7,305 nt of DNA from Streptococcus oralis. GTDB lineage: Bacteria > Bacillota > Bacilli > Lactobacillales > Streptococcaceae. The notes below the pieces were generated by a model, which worked only from the letters and a program-made list of their open reading frames with translations, was not told the origin of the DNA and made no database searches. Below, in pieces: positions 5,879 through 7,305 of the stretch. How positions within the stretch are numbered: the first letter of the stretch is position 1; every line of letters starts with the position of its first letter. A program made the translations under genes and the position numbers. The DNA lies in assembly GCA_937930605.1 (NCBI GenBank), contig CALHBZ010000201.1:1-7305 (forward strand), in the 5' to 3' direction.

Positions 5879-6778
5879 ATGAAACAAAAAGTCAGAAAAG
5901 CAGTCATCCCTGCCGCTGGATTGGGAACTCGTTTCCTCCCTGCAACTAAAGCCTTGGCCAAGGAAATGTTGCCAATCGTAGACAAACCTACTATCCAATT
6001 TATCGTTGAAGAAGCCCTCAAGTCTGGAATTGAAGATATCTTGGTTGTTACTGGTAAGTCGAAACGTTCCATCGAGGACCACTTCGACTCAAACTTCGAA
6101 TTGGAATACAACCTCAAAGAAAAAGGGAAAACAGATCTTTTGAAACTAGTTGATGAGACAACTGGCATGCGTCTGCATTTCATCCGCCAAACTCATCCGC
6201 GTGGTCTCGGAGATGCTGTTTTGCAAGCCAAGGCTTTCGTCGGAAACGAACCTTTTGTCGTTATGCTTGGTGATGACTTGATGGATATCACTAACAACAA
6301 GGCTGTTCCGCTTACCAAACAACTCATGGATGACTACGAGCATACCCACGCGTCCACTATCGCTGTCATGCCTGTCCCTCACGACGAAGTCTCTGCCTAT
6401 GGGGTGATTGCTCCGCAAGGCGAAGGAAAAGATGGACTTTACAGTGTTGAAACCTTCGTTGAAAAACCTGCGCCAGAGGAGGCCCCTAGCGACCTTGCTA
6501 TCATCGGACGTTACCTCCTCACACCTGAAATTTTTCAAATCCTCGAAAACCAAACTCCAGGTGCAGGAAATGAAATACAGCTGACAGATGCGATCGACAC
6601 CCTCAATAAAACACAACGTGTTTTTGCTCGTGAGTTCAAGGGAGCTCGCTACGATGTCGGAGATAAGTTTGGCTTTATGAAAACGTCCATTGACTACGCC
6701 CTCAAGCACCCTCAAGTCAAGGATGATTTGAAAGACTACCTCATCCAACTCGGAAAAGAGTTAGCTGAGGGAAAATAA
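5879..6778 (+). CDS. galU: UTP-glucose-1-phosphate uridylyltransferase (UDP-glucose pyrophosphorylase)
   Basis: The enzyme joins UTP and glucose 1-phosphate to give UDP-glucose and pyrophosphate; UDP-glucose feeds capsule polysaccharide, glycolipid and galactose metabolism. The 299-residue length is standard. The nucleotidyltransferase signature [13 protein letters not shown] (12-24) is followed by [10 protein letters not shown] (28-37), PRGLGDAV (107-114), the metal-binding LGDD (130-133), VEKP (194-197), [10 protein letters not shown] (230-239) and YDVGDKFG (258-265), all intact. The start is preceded by AAAGGA, five bases from the ATG. It lies 21 bases after gpsA and should share its message. 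In pneumococci galU is required for capsule production, and gpsA-galU is, from memory, a conserved pair. Confidence 0.96.
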   Translation: MKQKVRKAVIPAAGLGTRFLPATKALAKEMLPIVDKPTIQFIVEEALKSGIEDILVVTGKSKRSIEDHFDSNFELEYNLKEKGKTDLLKLVDETTGMRLHFIRQTHPRGLGDAVLQAKAFVGNEPFVVMLGDDLMDITNNKAVPLTKQLMDDYEHTHASTIAVMPVPHDEVSAYGVIAPQGEGKDGLYSVETFVEKPAPEEAPSDLAIIGRYLLTPEIFQILENQTPGAGNEIQLTDAIDTLNKTQRVFAREFKGARYDVGDKFGFMKTSIDYALKHPQVKDDLKDYLIQLGKELAEGK

Positions 6779-6821
6779 GACAATGATCAAGTTATCATAA
6801 ACAAGGAAACACCCAATATTC

Positions 6822-6862
6822 GCCCCCAAAACTTGGAAAAATCTAAGTTTGGGGCTTTTTTT
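6822..6862 (+). terminator. Rho-independent terminator of gpsA-galU
   Basis: The arms GCCCCCAAAACTT (6822-6834) and AAGTTTGGGGC (6845-6855) pair over eleven bases, with one extra C and one extra A bulged in the left arm, around a ten-base loop. Seven T residues follow (6856-6862). It is 43 bases downstream of the galU stop codon. Confidence 0.92.
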
Positions 6863-6928
6863 CACCCTCTACTGAACTCTTCTGTCATATAGACTCATGA
6901 AGTTTTTCCTAAAAGACGTGAAAAGGAG

Positions 6929-6965
6929 AAAAAAGACTTAGTCCTGCCAATTTCAAGACTAAATC
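6929..6965 (-). terminator. Rho-independent terminator of mutS
   Basis: On the minus strand GATTTAGTC (6957-6965) pairs with GACTAAGTC (6935-6943) with a single T-G wobble, extended inward by two more pairs to leave a nine-base loop, and is followed by six T residues (6929-6934). It lies about 53 bases past the mutS stop. The 66 bases between it and the galU terminator hold no feature I can support. Confidence 0.88.
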
Positions 6966-7018
6966 CTTTACAAACACATAAGCTCAACTTTTGAGAAACA
7001 AATCTGTTTTGGAACGAT

Positions 7019-7305
7019 TTATAATTTCTGTTTGAACGCGACCAAGACATTCATAGCCTGCATAGGTGTCATATTGTACACATCCAGCTGAGCTAATTCT
7101 GCTAGGATAGGGTGTTCTTCAGGCGTATCAAAGAGTGAAATCTGTTCAGTGACAGCACTTGTTTGTCTTATTGGAGCTGGGCTTTCTTGTCCCTGACTCT
7201 CCAGTTGCGTTAAAATCTTATCCGCTCTTGCTAAAAGTTCTGCTGGTAAACCAGCAATCTTAGCAACATGGATACCGTAGGATTTGTCAGCTGGTCCTGG
7301 TTCGA
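7019..7305 (-). CDS. mutS: DNA mismatch repair protein MutS (HexA), C-terminal part (runs off the right edge)
   Basis: The last 94 residues of a minus-strand gene are present, from [20 protein letters not shown] to the C-terminus [28 protein letters not shown] is the end of the conserved MutS ATPase domain. After a linker of about 25 residues comes QISLF (residues 54-58 of this fragment, 7130-7144), which fits the QxxLF beta-clamp binding motif of bacterial MutS, then the short C-terminal tail domain. MutS recognises mismatches after replication or during transformation; the streptococcal protein is called HexA. The stop codon is intact at 7019-7021, and there is no sign of the truncation seen in some mutator strains within this part. 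Frame and family are clear although no long start is visible. Confidence 0.93.
   Translation of the reverse strand, partial: EPGPADKSYGIHVAKIAGLPAELLARADKILTQLESQGQESPAPIRQTSAVTEQISLFDTPEEHPILAELAQLDVYNMTPMQAMNVLVAFKQKL

Noticed and set aside
6146..6748. 200-codon open frame on the minus strand
   Set aside because: Antisense to galU, whose motifs are intact throughout; the translated sequence has no recognisable domain.
6983..6995. Small hairpin CTCAA-CTT-TTGAG past mutS
   Set aside because: Only five pairs and no T run on either strand; a clear mutS terminator lies just beyond at 6929-6965.
1..7305. Mobile elements, BOX/RUP repeats, CRISPR, tRNA or phage signals
   Set aside because: I read both strands for these and found no transposase, no recognisable BOX or RUP module, no regularly spaced repeats and no tRNA-like fold; the window is densely packed core genes.

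Overview
The window looks like a chromosomal core region of a viridans Streptococcus of the mitis/oralis/pneumoniae group. The reasons are the streptococcal N-terminus of glucose-6-phosphate isomerase at the left edge, the close likeness (from memory) of the ABC pair to pneumococcal PatA/PatB, strong Gram-positive AGGAGG ribosome binding sites, low-to-moderate GC, and a MutS (HexA) C-terminus at the right edge. No species can be fixed without a database search.

Layout, left to right. (1) 1-163, minus: 5' end of pgi with its own promoter (192-220). (2) 332-1021, minus: a class-I glutamine amidotransferase-like hydrolase of the PuuD/peptidase C26 type, with a terminator that includes its stop codon. 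(3) 1160-4634, minus: patA then patB, two half-transporters of a heterodimeric multidrug ABC exporter, one base apart, ended by a long hairpin terminator at 1130-1157. A near-consensus promoter (4709-4737) drives patA, and between it and patA lies a hairpin followed by a U-rich run, in the position of the transcriptional attenuator known for pneumococcal patA. (4) 4841-6778, plus: gpsA and galU, 21 bases apart, probably one operon, with an extended -10 promoter and a terminator at 6822-6862. (5) 7019-7305, minus: 3' end of mutS, convergent with galU and with its own terminator at 6929-6965.

How the genes fit together: gpsA makes glycerol 3-phosphate for membrane lipid, galU makes UDP-glucose for capsule and glycolipid synthesis, and pgi sits at the head of glycolysis. 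PatAB is an exporter. The two NBDs are complementary: PatB has the catalytic Glu and the His switch but a changed signature (FSTGQ), while PatA has a good signature (FSGGQ) but Asp and Gln in place of the Glu and His. This predicts one competent and one degenerate nucleotide site.

I saw no mobile element, CRISPR, tRNA or rRNA and no sign of a new defence or mobile system; every gap between genes is under 300 bases. The points most worth a second look are the patA leader (attenuator, a three-codon reading frame at the very 5' end of the RNA, and an in-frame upstream ATG inside the hairpin) and the position of gpsA-galU between patA and mutS, which by my memory differs from the pneumococcal gene order.
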